DNA of 64,000 nucleotides from Aeromicrobium flavum (GCF_007992115.1 NZ_BJZQ01000009.1:56063-120062), one strand, 5' to 3'; shown: positions 1 through 7,766, counted from the stretch's first letter. Notes: a model not told the origin generated them from the letters alone. Translations and numbers: made by a program.

Positions 1-816
1 AAGTACGACGACGTCATGAGCGCCCAGCGCGAGGTCGTGTACTCCCAGCGTCGCCGGGTGCTCGAGGGCGAGGACCTCGAGCCGCGCGTGCGTCAGATGA
101 TCGAGGACGTCACGGGCGCGTACGTCACCGCGGCCACGCAGGGCTACCCCACCACGTGGGAGCTGGACAAGCTCTGGACCGCGCTGCGCACCCTCTACCC
201 GATCTCGCTGGAGCCCGACCAGGTGGTCGAGGAGGCCGGCGGACTCGAGCGCCTCGACGCCGCGACGATGCGCAAGGTCGTCGTCGAGGACGCCCTCGCC
301 GCCTACGACAAGCGCGAGGCCGAGCTCGGCAACGAGGTCGCCCGCGAGCTCGAGCGCCGCGTCGTGCTGAGCGTGCTCGACCGCAAGTGGCGCGAGCACC
401 TCTACGAGATGGACTATCTCCGCGAGGGCATCGGCCTGCGCGCGTACAGCCAGCGCGATCCGCTGGTCGAGTACCAGCGCGAGGGCTACGACCTGTTCAA
501 CGCGATGATGGAGGGCATCTCCGAGGAGTCGGTGGGCTACCTGTTCAACCTCAGCGTCGAGATCGAGGTCGACGAGGACGACGACGCCGACGAGACGCCG
601 CACATCATGGCCAAGGGCCTCGAGCCGGACACGACGCCCAAGCAGCTGTCGTACTCGGCCCCGTCGGAGGACGGCTCGGCCATCGCGGTCGAGGAGTCGG
701 TCGTCGACGAGGACGAGGAGCTCAGCGCCAACGAGATCGCGCGCCAGAACAAGGCCAAGGAGGCCGCGCGCCGCAAGGCCAAGGCCGCCCGCCAGTCGCG
801 CAAGAAGAACCGCTGA
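1..816 (+). CDS. secA: SecA preprotein translocase ATPase, C-terminal part (5' end outside window)
   Basis: This is the last 271 residues of SecA, the motor ATPase that pushes unfolded preproteins through the SecYEG channel at the inner face of the membrane. The frame is open from base 1, so the gene begins upstream. The helical scaffold region is recognisable from the blocks QREVVYSQRRRVLEGEDL and WREHLYEMDYLREGIG, which are near-invariant in SecA. After about residue 195 the tail becomes acidic and then rich in Lys, Arg and Ala, ending KKNR. The Cys-rich zinc motif that closes many proteobacterial SecA proteins is absent, as is usual for actinobacterial SecA1. Two minus-strand genes converge on it with one base between the stop codons. 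Confidence 0.97.
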   Translation, partial: KYDDVMSAQREVVYSQRRRVLEGEDLEPRVRQMIEDVTGAYVTAATQGYPTTWELDKLWTALRTLYPISLEPDQVVEEAGGLERLDAATMRKVVVEDALAAYDKREAELGNEVARELERRVVLSVLDRKWREHLYEMDYLREGIGLRAYSQRDPLVEYQREGYDLFNAMMEGISEESVGYLFNLSVEIEVDEDDDADETPHIMAKGLEPDTTPKQLSYSAPSEDGSAIAVEESVVDEDEELSANEIARQNKAKEAARRKAKAARQSRKKNR

Positions 817-817
817 C

Positions 818-1261
818 TCACGCCCACTCGGCGGCGGTGCAGCGCCAGGTCGTGCGCCCCTGGTGGTCGCGACCGCGCTGCAGCCGCACGGCGATGGCGC
901 GTGAGCGCCCGCGGTGCACCATGCGCGCGGCGATCTCCGCTGCTCCGTCGCCGACCATCGCGATGTGCACGGAGACGACGCGCGGGCTGTGGCGCGTGCC
1001 CCCGGTGACGAGGCGCTCGGCCACGTCGCGGTGCAGCTGCTCGTAGACGTCGCGGGTGAGCCACGGGCCGAGCTGCCGCACGGGCCGGATCCCGGTGATG
1101 ACCTCGGCGAGGGCCTGGGTGAACCGCGCGCACCGATGGCGCAGCTCGCCCGCGTCGCCGCGCTCGACGGGCACCGGGAGCAACGGCGGTGACGGGGGGA
1201 ACGGGAGCGGCACCTGACGGGGTGCGAAGGGATCGGTCGCGAGTGCCGTGGCGGTGATCAT
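818..1261 (-). CDS. Rv3235 family protein
   Basis: A 147-residue protein of the actinobacterial Rv3235 family, of unknown function, which habitually sits just downstream of secA. The start is taken at the ATG giving MITATALATD, because that ATG overlaps the stop of the upstream LysM gene by four bases (ATGA). The N-terminal third is rich in proline. The conserved part begins around residue 37 (RHRCARFTQALAEVITG) and includes RPVRQLGPWLTRDVYEQL, a helix-rich block typical of the family, and it ends in a beta-rich segment with WRCTAAEWA. No signal peptide or membrane segment is visible. A longer upstream frame exists but overlaps the LysM gene and looks like shadow sequence. Confidence 0.8.
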   Translation of the reverse strand: MITATALATDPFAPRQVPLPFPPSPPLLPVPVERGDAGELRHRCARFTQALAEVITGIRPVRQLGPWLTRDVYEQLHRDVAERLVTGGTRHSPRVVSVHIAMVGDGAAEIAARMVHRGRSRAIAVRLQRGRDHQGRTTWRCTAAEWA

Positions 1262-1725
1262 CGTGCTCCTGGTGGGTCGAGGCGCTGGCCGGGGTGGATG
1301 AGCTCGGGGTCGTCCCCGATGACGTCGCGGTTGGTGGCGTGCCACCGGCGGACCTCCGCGGCGATCCGTGCGTCGTCGGCGCCGGGGGAGTGGTCGCGCG
1401 CGATCGACCACAGCGAGTCGCCCGGGACGACGACGTGCGCCGGGGTCGCGGTCGGTCGGGGCGCCGGGGCCGCCGCGGTGGGCGTCACCGGGCGCTCGGG
1501 CAGGTGCAGTCCGTGGAGCGGGTCGAGTGCCTCAGGCGGCGCGGCCCGTGCGGGGGTGGCCGTCGAGGCCACGGCCCCGGCGACGAGGAGCGCGCGCAGC
1601 ACGGGCGGCGCGATGCGTGCCGCGAGCCGACGGTCGACGACCGACACCAGCAGGACCAGGACCCACCACAGACCCCACAGCAGCAGGGCGGCCGCGAGCA
1701 CCTCGCGGAGCGTGGACTCCCACAT
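1258..1725 (-). CDS. LysM peptidoglycan-binding domain protein
   Basis: A 155-residue membrane-anchored or secreted protein. Residues about 8-30 form one hydrophobic segment (AAALLLWGLWWVLVLLV) and about 42-62 a second, Ala-rich one ending in an ARA-A like cleavage region. After a Pro/Ala linker the C-terminal 60 residues are a LysM domain: VVVPGDSLWSIARDHS at its start and LIHPGQRLDPP at its end. LysM domains bind the GlcNAc backbone of peptidoglycan, so an outward-facing domain is inferred. It is co-transcribed with the downstream Rv3235-type gene through a 4-base overlap. A purine-rich GAGGATCGAGG lies upstream of the ATG. Confidence 0.85.
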   Translation of the reverse strand: MWESTLREVLAAALLLWGLWWVLVLLVSVVDRRLAARIAPPVLRALLVAGAVASTATPARAAPPEALDPLHGLHLPERPVTPTAAAPAPRPTATPAHVVVPGDSLWSIARDHSPGADDARIAAEVRRWHATNRDVIGDDPELIHPGQRLDPPGAR

Positions 1726-1856
1726 GGCGTGACCTCGATCCTCGACGCCTCATGAATGCATTTGACGACAGATGGCGTCTTGTGAGGTCCAGAGAAGCGC
1801 ACGGCGATCGGTCACGTCAACGGCAGGGAACGAGGGTGTGGACGAACGAGGACGCG

Positions 1857-2135
1857 CTAGCGGCGGCGGAGATGCCGGTTCTCCGCCCGGAGCCGGTCGT
1901 TCTCGGCCTCGAGCTGGAGCACCCGCTCGATCCCGGCCAGGTTGAGCCCATCGGCGAGCAGCTCGCGGATCCGCACGAGGCGCCGGATGTCGGCCCGGCT
2001 GTAGCGCCGGGTGCCACCGGGGGTGCGGTCGGGTGCGAGCAGGCCGCGACGCTCGTAGACGCGCAGGTTCTGCACCTGCATCGCGACCATCTCGGCGGCC
2101 ACGGAGATGGCGTACACGCCGTCCTCGTCCTCCAT
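1857..2135 (-). CDS. MerR-family regulator, HspR-like
   Basis: A 92-residue winged-helix regulator paired divergently with hsp20. The N-terminal half carries the MerR helix-turn-helix and wing: YAISVAAEMVAMQVQNLRVY, then ERRGLLAPDRTPGGTRRYS. The motif ISVAAE...LRVYERRGL is the form seen in HspR, the repressor of actinobacterial heat-shock genes. The rest is a short coiled coil (LQLEAENDRLRAENRHLRRR) that should give a dimer. There is no C-terminal effector domain. The start at MEDEDG is preferred to an upstream ATG that would run through the divergent promoter. By position it probably controls the Hsp20 gene and itself, but the classical HAIR operator is not seen. Confidence 0.85.
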   Translation of the reverse strand: MEDEDGVYAISVAAEMVAMQVQNLRVYERRGLLAPDRTPGGTRRYSRADIRRLVRIRELLADGLNLAGIERVLQLEAENDRLRAENRHLRRR

Positions 2136-2149
2136 GAACTGAATCGTAC

Positions 2150-2180
2150 TTGACAAGGAATATGTATTGGTGAATATAGG
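2150..2180 (+). promoter_or_regulatory. Promoter of hsp20 with 19-base spacer
   Basis: A perfect -35 box TTGACA (2150-2155) is followed after 19 bases by TATAGG (2175-2180). Spacers of 19-20 bases are the hallmark of promoters twisted open by MerR-type regulators. An alternative -10, GAATAT at 2172-2177, would give 16 bases. GAATAT occurs twice (2158 and 2172) as a direct repeat inside the region. The stretch is much AT-richer than its surroundings. Confidence 0.6.
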
Positions 2181-2228
2181 TTGTGAGAGGCGAAACCACC
2201 GGATCATCTGTGAAGGAGGAGAACGACG

Positions 2229-2657
2229 ATGATGATTCGCACCACTGACCCGTTCCGTGACTTCGACCGGCTCACCCAGCAGCTCTTCGGCACCACGAAC
2301 CGTCCGGCCGTCATGCCGATGGACGCGTGGCGTGAGGGCGACACCTTCGTGGTCGAGTTCGACCTGCCCGGCGTGTCGAAGGAGAGCATCGACCTCGACA
2401 TCGAGCGCAACGTGCTCACCGTCCGGGCCGAGCGTGTCGCCGGCAACGGCGACTGGGAGATGCTCGCGTCCGAGCGCGCTCGCGGCGTGTTCAGCCGCCA
2501 GCTGGTCCTCGGGGACAACCTCGACCTCGAGCGGATCGACGCCGCGTACGAGGACGGTGTCCTCCGGCTGAGGATCCCCGTCGCCGAGCGCGCGAAGCCG
2601 CGCAAGATCCAGATCGCCGGTGCCCGCGCCGACGACCCGAGCGCGATCGAAGCCTGA
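2229..2657 (+). CDS. Hsp20/alpha-crystallin small heat-shock protein
   Basis: A 142-residue ATP-independent holdase chaperone of the small heat-shock family, which forms cytoplasmic oligomers that keep denaturing proteins soluble. The alpha-crystallin domain spans about residues 32-132: it begins [16 protein letters not shown], contains the NVLTVRAER strand, and ends with [14 protein letters not shown], the A-x-x-x-G-V-L signature. Usual length is 140-160. The start has a strong Shine-Dalgarno (AAGGAGG, 8 bases upstream); the second ATG at 2232 is also possible. It is transcribed away from the HspR-like gene and ends in a strong hairpin, so the two form a self-contained stress unit. Confidence 0.95.
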   Translation: MMIRTTDPFRDFDRLTQQLFGTTNRPAVMPMDAWREGDTFVVEFDLPGVSKESIDLDIERNVLTVRAERVAGNGDWEMLASERARGVFSRQLVLGDNLDLERIDAAYEDGVLRLRIPVAERAKPRKIQIAGARADDPSAIEA

Positions 2658-2663
2658 TCACCG

Positions 2664-2695
2664 CACCGTAGGGCCTCCCCGGAGGCCCTACGGTG
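2664..2695 (+). terminator. Hairpin terminator after hsp20
   Basis: A perfect 15-base inverted repeat, 2664-2678 with 2681-2695 (core GTAGGGCCTCC / GGAGGCCCTAC), with only two bases between the arms. It lies 6 bases after the hsp20 stop and 5 bases before the next ATG. No T-run follows, as is common for terminators in GC-rich actinobacteria. Confidence 0.7.
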
Positions 2696-2700
2696 TCCCC

Positions 2701-3192
2701 ATGCGCTGGGACCGACTCTTCGCCGATCTCGAGGGCGTCGCCGCCGACGCCCATGCCGAGGAGCGGGACGCGCTGGCCGAGGACCTGCGCGACGAGCAGT
2801 GGGCGAGCCTGTCATGGACGGACCTGCTCGGCGGCCCGGACGTCCGCCTGGACGTGGCCGGACTCGGCGAGGTCGGCGGCCGGGTCGTCGGCGTGGGCGA
2901 CGTCCTGCTGGTCGAGGACGCGGGTCGCCGGCTGGTCGTGCTGCCCGAGGCGGTGACCGCGGTCGTCGGCACCGACGGACGCGCGGCCCCGGCGGCGGCC
3001 ACGACGCGAACCCGCCGTCAGCTGGCCCGGGCCCTGCGCGACGCGGGCGCCCCGGTGCGGGTGGTGCGGCGCGACGGCCGGGCGGTGGAGGGGACGATCG
3101 TCGCCGCCGGCGCGGACTTCGTGCAGGTGGCGGCCGGCGACCGGCGGGTCAGTCTGCCGTGGGCGTGGATTGCGGCTCTCGTGGAGCGCTGA
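2701..3192 (+). CDS. Conserved hypothetical protein
   Basis: A 163-residue protein that I do not recognise beyond noting that similar proteins occur in actinobacteria. The start at MRWDRLFADLEG is directly after the hsp20 terminator. The N-terminal 45 residues are acidic and probably helical (DLEGVAADAHAEERDALAED). Residues about 48-100 look like a small beta barrel (VRLDVAGLGEVGGRVVGVG, VLLVEDAGRRLVVLP). Two more strands follow a basic helix (TRTRRQLARALRDAG) and end in VSLPWAWIAALVER. No signal peptide, membrane segment or catalytic motif is seen. Its last 44 bases overlap the 3' end of the convergent helix-turn-helix gene. Confidence 0.7.
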   Translation: MRWDRLFADLEGVAADAHAEERDALAEDLRDEQWASLSWTDLLGGPDVRLDVAGLGEVGGRVVGVGDVLLVEDAGRRLVVLPEAVTAVVGTDGRAAPAAATTRTRRQLARALRDAGAPVRVVRRDGRAVEGTIVAAGADFVQVAAGDRRVSLPWAWIAALVER

Positions 3193-3394
3193 CCGCGGTG
3201 TCGCGAGCCGTCCGCTCGTACTGGCGGGCGATGTAGTCCTCCAGGGCGCTGGCCTCGATGCGCCACATCTTGCGGCCGCCCACCTGGAACCCGCGCAGCT
3301 CGCCCGACTTCAGCAGTCCCCACACGACCCGGACGTCCACCTTGAGGGTGTCGGCGACGTCGTTCGCGGTGAGGAACTGGTGCTCGGGAGCCAT
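3149..3394 (-). CDS. Small helix-turn-helix (excisionase/BldC-like) DNA-binding protein
   Basis: An 81-residue protein made almost entirely of one HTH_17/MerR-like winged helix: FLTANDVADTLKVDVRVVWG, then LLKSGELRGFQVGGRKMWRI, then a helix EASALEDYIARQYERT. The order (helix-turn-helix, a GGRKMWR wing, closing helix) matches excisionase-type and BldC-type architectural DNA-binding proteins. A 23-residue Ser/Thr/Pro tail follows. The ATG start is supported by the box GAGAAT six bases upstream with no Shine-Dalgarno, i.e. a leaderless transcript. Its end overlaps the convergent hypothetical gene by 44 bases. The target is unknown; the SAF/CpaE pair lies divergently upstream. Confidence 0.8.
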   Translation of the reverse strand: MAPEHQFLTANDVADTLKVDVRVVWGLLKSGELRGFQVGGRKMWRIEASALEDYIARQYERTARDTAVSAPREPQSTPTAD

Positions 3395-3400
3395 GGCGTC

Positions 3401-3406
3401 ATTCTC
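3401..3406 (-). promoter_or_regulatory. -10 box of leaderless HTH gene
   Basis: On the minus strand GAGAAT, then six bases, then ATG at 3394. No Shine-Dalgarno lies between. Confidence 0.5.
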
Positions 3407-3484
3407 ACACGCGACGGCGACACGGAGGCGCAGGTCACGACCGGACTGTGGACGACCGGTGGCACCGCCGCGCCGCGACCCCGT

Positions 3485-4129
3485 ATGACTGGGCGCATGC
3501 ATGTCACGGGGGGTGACACGTCCCGGCGCGCGATCGCCCGGCGCACCTCGATCTCCAGATGGCGCAACCCGCGCCTGGTCCTCGGCGCCTTCCTCGTCCT
3601 GGCGTCCGCCGTCGCCGGCGGCTGGTTGGTGGCCACCGCGCGCGACTCCACGGACTACTGGCTGGTCCGCTCGCCGGTGCGCGCCGGCGAGCCGGTCGAC
3701 GCCGGTCAGCTACGTCCCGTCGCCGGCCGGGTGGACGCGGCGGCCTCCGCGGTGCTGATCCCCGCGAGGTACGGCGTGCCGCGAGGCGTGTGGGCGCGCG
3801 ACGTCGGTGAGGGCACCCTGGTCGCCCGCGACGACGTCACCCTGCGCGCCGAGCGCGGACGGCAGCTGGCGATGGCCCTGACCCCCGGATCGACGCCGCC
3901 CGACCTGGCCCCGGGGGAGCAGGTGGACGTCTGGGCAGGTCCGGGCGAGGCGGGCGACCCGAGCCTGTCCACCCGCCGCGTGCTGTCCGGAGTCAGTGTC
4001 GTCTCGGTCTCCCGCGCGGACGGCACCGGTGAGCGCACCCTCGTCGTCGACACGGGCCGCGGCGGTCCCGAGGCCGAGGTCGTGTCCGCGCTGGCCGGCG
4101 GCCACCTGACCGTGGTGCGCGTGCCGTGA
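3485..4129 (+). CDS. SAF-domain membrane protein (CpaB/RcpC-like)
   Basis: A 214-residue protein with one transmembrane helix near residues 33-53 (LVLGAFLVLASAVAGGWLV) and an outward SAF domain. The SAF fold is recognisable from WLVRSPVRAGEPVDAGQL, LIPARYGVPRGVWARDVGEG and LVARDDVTLRAE, the pattern seen in CpaB pilus-assembly proteins. The C-terminal part contains PGEQVDVWAGPGE. In Tad pilus systems CpaB helps assemble the secretin, but no other pilus gene is in the window, so the role is open. A second ATG at 3497 is possible; neither has a Shine-Dalgarno. It overlaps the CpaE-like gene by four bases, so the two are translationally coupled. Confidence 0.8.
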   Translation: MTGRMHVTGGDTSRRAIARRTSISRWRNPRLVLGAFLVLASAVAGGWLVATARDSTDYWLVRSPVRAGEPVDAGQLRPVAGRVDAAASAVLIPARYGVPRGVWARDVGEGTLVARDDVTLRAERGRQLAMALTPGSTPPDLAPGEQVDVWAGPGEAGDPSLSTRRVLSGVSVVSVSRADGTGERTLVVDTGRGGPEAEVVSALAGGHLTVVRVP

Positions 4130-5238
4130 CCGACCCGGTGCGGGTTGCCGTCGCCGCCTGCGGTGCCCACTGGGAGGCCGCGGCCCTGACGGAGATCGAG
4201 CGCGACCCGGGGCTGGTCCTGGTCCGGCGCTGCGTCGACGTCGCCGACCTGCTCGCGTCGGCAGCGACCCATCGCATCGATGTCGCCCTGCTGGTCGTCG
4301 ACGCTCCCGGCCTCGACGCGGGGGTCGTCGACCGCCTCGCCGGTCTCGGGGTGCGGTCTGCTGCGGTCGAGGCCGACGGCACCCATCTGGGGATCGGCCA
4401 CACCGCGCGGCTCGGCGAGCTGGCCGCGGTGGGGTCCGTCCCCGTTCCCCTGCGCGAGCGTGAGCGCGAGCCCGGCCGGCTCGTGGCCGTGTGGGGACCG
4501 ACCGGCGCTCCCGGACGCAGCACGCTGGCCGTCTCGCTCGCCGCCGCGGCAGCCGCCGCCGGACACGGCACGGTCCTCGTCGACGCGGACGTGTACGGCG
4601 GCTCGATCGGTCAGCTGCTGGGCGTCCTGGACGAGGTCAGCGGCGTCATGGCGGCCTGCCGCGACGTCAATCGCGGCCGCCCCGAGACCGCGGCGTCCCA
4701 CCTGCTGCGGCTCGGCCCGCACTGGGACCTGATGACGGGCGTCCCCCGGGCGGACATGTGGCAGCACCTGAGACCTGACGCGCTCGAGACCGTCCTGCGC
4801 GGGCTGCGCCGCGATCACGACCTCGTCGTCGTGGACTGCGGCTTCGGGATCGAGGACGGTTACGGTCCGCCGTCGCGCGACCAGGTGTCGCGACGCGTGC
4901 TCGACCTGGCCGACGAGGTGATGGCGGTCGGGCGCGTCGACCCGGTCGGCCTCGCCCGGCTGGTGCGGGCCGTCGACGACGCCGGCCCGTGGGCGCGGCC
5001 GCCGCGGCTCGTCCTGAACGGGTTCCGCTCGGGCCTGGGGTGGACGGAGCGAGAGGTGGCGCAGACGGTCCGCGAGCTGACCGGCCACACGCCGTGGGCG
5101 TTCCTGCCGCACGACGGGCTCGGTCACGATCTCGCCCTGATGACCGGCCGGCCGCTGCGTGAGGTGGCACCGTCGTCGGGGTACGTCTCGCGCGTCGAAC
5201 GGCTCGCGACCGACCTGGTCGGTCAGCCCAGCAGGTAG
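4126..5238 (+). CDS. CpaE/MinD-ParA-like P-loop protein with degenerate Walker A
   Basis: A 370-residue protein of the CpaE branch of MinD/ParA ATPases. Residues about 5-110 resemble a degenerate receiver-like domain without phosphorylation motif; residues about 118-365 are the P-loop domain, with strands TVLVDADVYGGSIGQLLG and DLVVVDCGFG (Walker B region). The Walker A segment reads GPTGAPGRST (about residues 124-133): the usual P-loop lysine is arginine and the signature lysine of the ParA/MinD class is also missing, so ATP hydrolysis may be weak or absent. The GTG start overlaps the SAF gene stop. CpaE proteins place pilus machinery at the pole; here the pair is an orphan. Confidence 0.8.
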   Translation: MTDPVRVAVAACGAHWEAAALTEIERDPGLVLVRRCVDVADLLASAATHRIDVALLVVDAPGLDAGVVDRLAGLGVRSAAVEADGTHLGIGHTARLGELAAVGSVPVPLREREREPGRLVAVWGPTGAPGRSTLAVSLAAAAAAAGHGTVLVDADVYGGSIGQLLGVLDEVSGVMAACRDVNRGRPETAASHLLRLGPHWDLMTGVPRADMWQHLRPDALETVLRGLRRDHDLVVVDCGFGIEDGYGPPSRDQVSRRVLDLADEVMAVGRVDPVGLARLVRAVDDAGPWARPPRLVLNGFRSGLGWTEREVAQTVRELTGHTPWAFLPHDGLGHDLALMTGRPLREVAPSSGYVSRVERLATDLVGQPSR

Positions 5239-5939
5239 CGCCCGCGGCCGACGGTGTCGTAGATCGCCACGATCTCGGCGACGAGATTGGCGGCCCCGGC
5301 CACGAACAGCACGACGAGGGCCGCCCGGGCGAGCCACGGCCCCGCTGCCCGGGCGGGGACGACGCGCGCCAGCAGCCAGCCGGCCACGAAGAGGGGCACG
5401 AACGGGAACAGCGGGAAGACCCACGGCGCGAGCCCCGCCCACGCGACCCGGCTGCGCATCAGCCAGGCGCCGTCGCGCACCGCACGGTCGACGAGCGGCG
5501 CCATCGCGAGCAGGAAGAGGGCGGGCACCGACAGGGCCAGCGCGATGGCCGCCCACGTGGGCTCGAGCAGGGTGAAGTCCGGCCCGTCCTCGTGCACGAG
5601 GAACGCTCCGACCATGACCGTGCCACCGACCACCACGCAGGCCCGGCGGAACCAGGACGGGCCGAGGGTCAGGCTGCGCAGGGCGACGTAGATCCCGGCG
5701 CCCAGCACGCCCAGCACGGTGCCGGTGGTCAGCAGCACGAGGGTGCCGCTCACGGTGAACTCGCCCATCGGGAAGCCGTCGCTGGTGATCACGCCGTGGT
5801 CCTCGCGGTTGAGCCCGGCGAGGAGCCCCATGAACAGGCGTCCGCCGACGCCGCCGACCAGCAGTCCGAGCCCGGCACCCACGCACGAGGCGACCGCCAG
5901 GCGGTGCGCGTCATCGATCGCGGCACGTCCCCATGTCAT
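5223..5939 (-). CDS. Integral membrane protein, function unknown
   Basis: A 238-residue protein with about six hydrophobic segments: VASCVGAGLGLLVGGVGG (near 15-35), LVLLTTGTVLGVLGAGIYV (67-90), CVVVGGTVMVGAFLV (100-115), AAIALALSVPALFLLAM (128-146), a Pro/Phe-rich segment PWVFPLFPFVPLFVAGWLL (170-192) and ALVVLFVAGAANLVAEI (205-223). An acidic outward loop (NREDHGVITSDGFPMGEF) lies between the first two. I do not recognise the family. A GAGGAAGG Shine-Dalgarno precedes the ATG. Its 3' end overlaps the convergent CpaE-like gene by 16 bases. Confidence 0.75.
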   Translation of the reverse strand: MTWGRAAIDDAHRLAVASCVGAGLGLLVGGVGGRLFMGLLAGLNREDHGVITSDGFPMGEFTVSGTLVLLTTGTVLGVLGAGIYVALRSLTLGPSWFRRACVVVGGTVMVGAFLVHEDGPDFTLLEPTWAAIALALSVPALFLLAMAPLVDRAVRDGAWLMRSRVAWAGLAPWVFPLFPFVPLFVAGWLLARVVPARAAGPWLARAALVVLFVAGAANLVAEIVAIYDTVGRGRYLLG

Positions 5940-6057
5940 CGCAGCCTTCCTCTCATCCGGGGAAGGATGGCACGCCGCGGACGAGCCTGTCAGTAGCTCT
6001 TTCGGTGGTAAGTTTCTGGATCACGTCACCACCGAGGCGAGGACAGCAGGGGAGCGC

Positions 6058-7464
6058 ATGCAACGACTGAGCCCGCTCGACGCGATGTTCCTGCACCGGG
6101 ACCATCCCGAGACGCCGCGCCAGGTCGCCTCGCTCGCGATTCTCTCGCCCGGCGACCGTCCCCTCGACTACGACCGCCTCATCCAGGTCATCAACGACCG
6201 CATCGACCTCGTGCCGCGCTACCGCCAGGTGCCGCGGCGGGTGCCCGGTGGACTCGGCATGCCGGTCTGGGTCGATGACGAGCACTTCGACCTCTCGCTG
6301 CACGTGCGCCGCTCGGCCCTGCCGCGTCCCGGCGGCCGCGACGCCCTCCACGACCTCGTCGGACGACTCGTCGCGCGCCGGCTCGACCATGAGCGCCCGC
6401 TGTGGGAGCTGTACCTGATCGAGGGCCTGCGCGGGGGCGAGCTGGCCCTGCTGTTCAAGTCACACCAGGCGCTCGTCGACGGATCGCACACGGTCGACCT
6501 GGCCCAGGTGCTGCTGGAGGAGACCCAGCGCGACCGGGCGATCCCGCACGACGAGTGGACGCCCCGCTCGGCGCCGGGCTCGCTCGAACTGCTGGCCGGG
6601 TCCGTGCGCTCCCAGGTGAGCCACCCCGCCGAGCTGCTGTGGAGCGGGGAGTACCAGTGGTCGCGGATCCTGTCGAAGCTGCCGGTGCTGGGTCCCGACT
6701 CGGCCACGCACGGTCCGCTGGTCGCGCCTCTGTCGCGACACCGGCGGTTCACCACGGTCGGCGCCCCGCTGTCGGACTTCCGCCGGGTGCGCGACGAGCA
6801 CGGCGGCACCGTCAACGACGTCATCCTCGCGGCGATCGCCGGCGGCCTGCGCGGCTGGATGCTCACCCGCGCGGAGCCCGTCACGGCGAAGACCGGCTTC
6901 CGCGCCATGGTGCCGATGTCGGTCACGCGCGACGGCCCCGCCGAGGGCGGGCACCCGACCTCCCTGGGGCCGCTCGTGCGCGGACTCATGCTCACGCTCC
7001 CGGTGGGGGAGTCGAACGCGGTCGTGCGGCTGCACCAGGTGTCGTACGCGCTGAAGGGCCATCGTGAGATGGGCTCGGCCGTCGCGGCGAACAAGATGGC
7101 CAGCCTTCCCGGCTTCGCCACCTCGACCTTCCACGCCGTCGGTGCGCGGGTGGCAGCCGACGAGGCGAACCGCCCGTACCACCTCGTCATCACGAACGTC
7201 CCCGGCCCGCAGGACCCGGTGTACATGGCCGGGCAGCAGCTGAAGGAGATCTACCCGGCGATCCCGCTGACGGGGCACCGCACGATCTCGGTGGGGGTGA
7301 CGTCCTACGACGGTCACGTCTACTTCGGCATCGTCACCGACCGCGAGGCGGTCCCGGACGCCGACGTCCTGGGCCAGTGCATCCTCGAGGCCCTCGAGGA
7401 GCTGACCGAGACGATCGGTCCGCAGCGAACCCGCGCCCCGCGCGGACGGAAGAGGCCGACATGA
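6058..7464 (+). CDS. Wax ester synthase/diacylglycerol acyltransferase (WS/DGAT) family
   Basis: A 468-residue acyl-CoA-dependent O-acyltransferase family member, the enzymes that esterify diacylglycerol or fatty alcohols to make storage lipid in actinobacteria. It has the family start LSPLDAMFLHRDHPETPRQ, the HERPLWELYLIEGL block, and the structural motif TVNDVILAAIAGGLRGW. The catalytic motif HHxxxDG is HQALVDG (residues 136-142): the second histidine, the general base in this superfamily, is glutamine. Either a related residue takes over or the protein has another acyl-transfer role. A Shine-Dalgarno GGGGAG precedes the ATG, about 40 bases after a TAAGTT box. DUF6912 is coupled downstream by ATGA. 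Confidence 0.88.
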   Translation: MQRLSPLDAMFLHRDHPETPRQVASLAILSPGDRPLDYDRLIQVINDRIDLVPRYRQVPRRVPGGLGMPVWVDDEHFDLSLHVRRSALPRPGGRDALHDLVGRLVARRLDHERPLWELYLIEGLRGGELALLFKSHQALVDGSHTVDLAQVLLEETQRDRAIPHDEWTPRSAPGSLELLAGSVRSQVSHPAELLWSGEYQWSRILSKLPVLGPDSATHGPLVAPLSRHRRFTTVGAPLSDFRRVRDEHGGTVNDVILAAIAGGLRGWMLTRAEPVTAKTGFRAMVPMSVTRDGPAEGGHPTSLGPLVRGLMLTLPVGESNAVVRLHQVSYALKGHREMGSAVAANKMASLPGFATSTFHAVGARVAADEANRPYHLVITNVPGPQDPVYMAGQQLKEIYPAIPLTGHRTISVGVTSYDGHVYFGIVTDREAVPDADVLGQCILEALEELTETIGPQRTRAPRGRKRPT

Positions 7465-7763
7465 GCCACGTCAGGGTCTACGCCGCCGCCGACCTCGCTG
7501 CGCTCCGGGCGCTGGCCGACGACCGGCCCGTCTCGCTCGAGGTGGTCGTGGCCGCCTCCGAGGACGAGGAGGACGAGTACGACGCGCTGCTGACCGCCGC
7601 CGAGGACGGTCGCGTGGTGGTGTGCGCCGAGGTCGAGGCCGACGACGCGCCGATCCGGAGAGAGGACCTTCAGGCCCTGCACGTCGATGCCGACGGCAGC
7701 GGCGACCTGGCCTGGTACGCGCCGCAGGAGCTCGACGACGTCATCGAGCTCCTGGACGCGTAG
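7461..7763 (+). CDS. DUF6912 family protein
   Basis: A 100-residue soluble protein found in actinobacteria, function unknown. It begins VRVYAAADLAALRALADD, has an acidic centre (SEDEEDEYDALLTAAED) and the strand-turn-strand VVVCAEVEADDAPIRRED, and ends YAPQELDDVIELLDA. It looks like a compact alpha/beta fold without metal or nucleotide motifs. Its ATG overlaps the stop of the acyltransferase by four bases, so it is made with that enzyme. I assign the family from the overall pattern and would not infer a function from it. Confidence 0.75.
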   Translation: MSHVRVYAAADLAALRALADDRPVSLEVVVAASEDEEDEYDALLTAAEDGRVVVCAEVEADDAPIRREDLQALHVDADGSGDLAWYAPQELDDVIELLDA

Positions 7764-7766
7764 TCG

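Noticed and set aside
2136..2228. HAIR operator (CTTGAGT-N7-ACTCAAG) for the HspR-like regulator
   Set aside because: Only CTTG-A-CAAG (2149-2157) resembles half of it; the full spaced repeat is not there.
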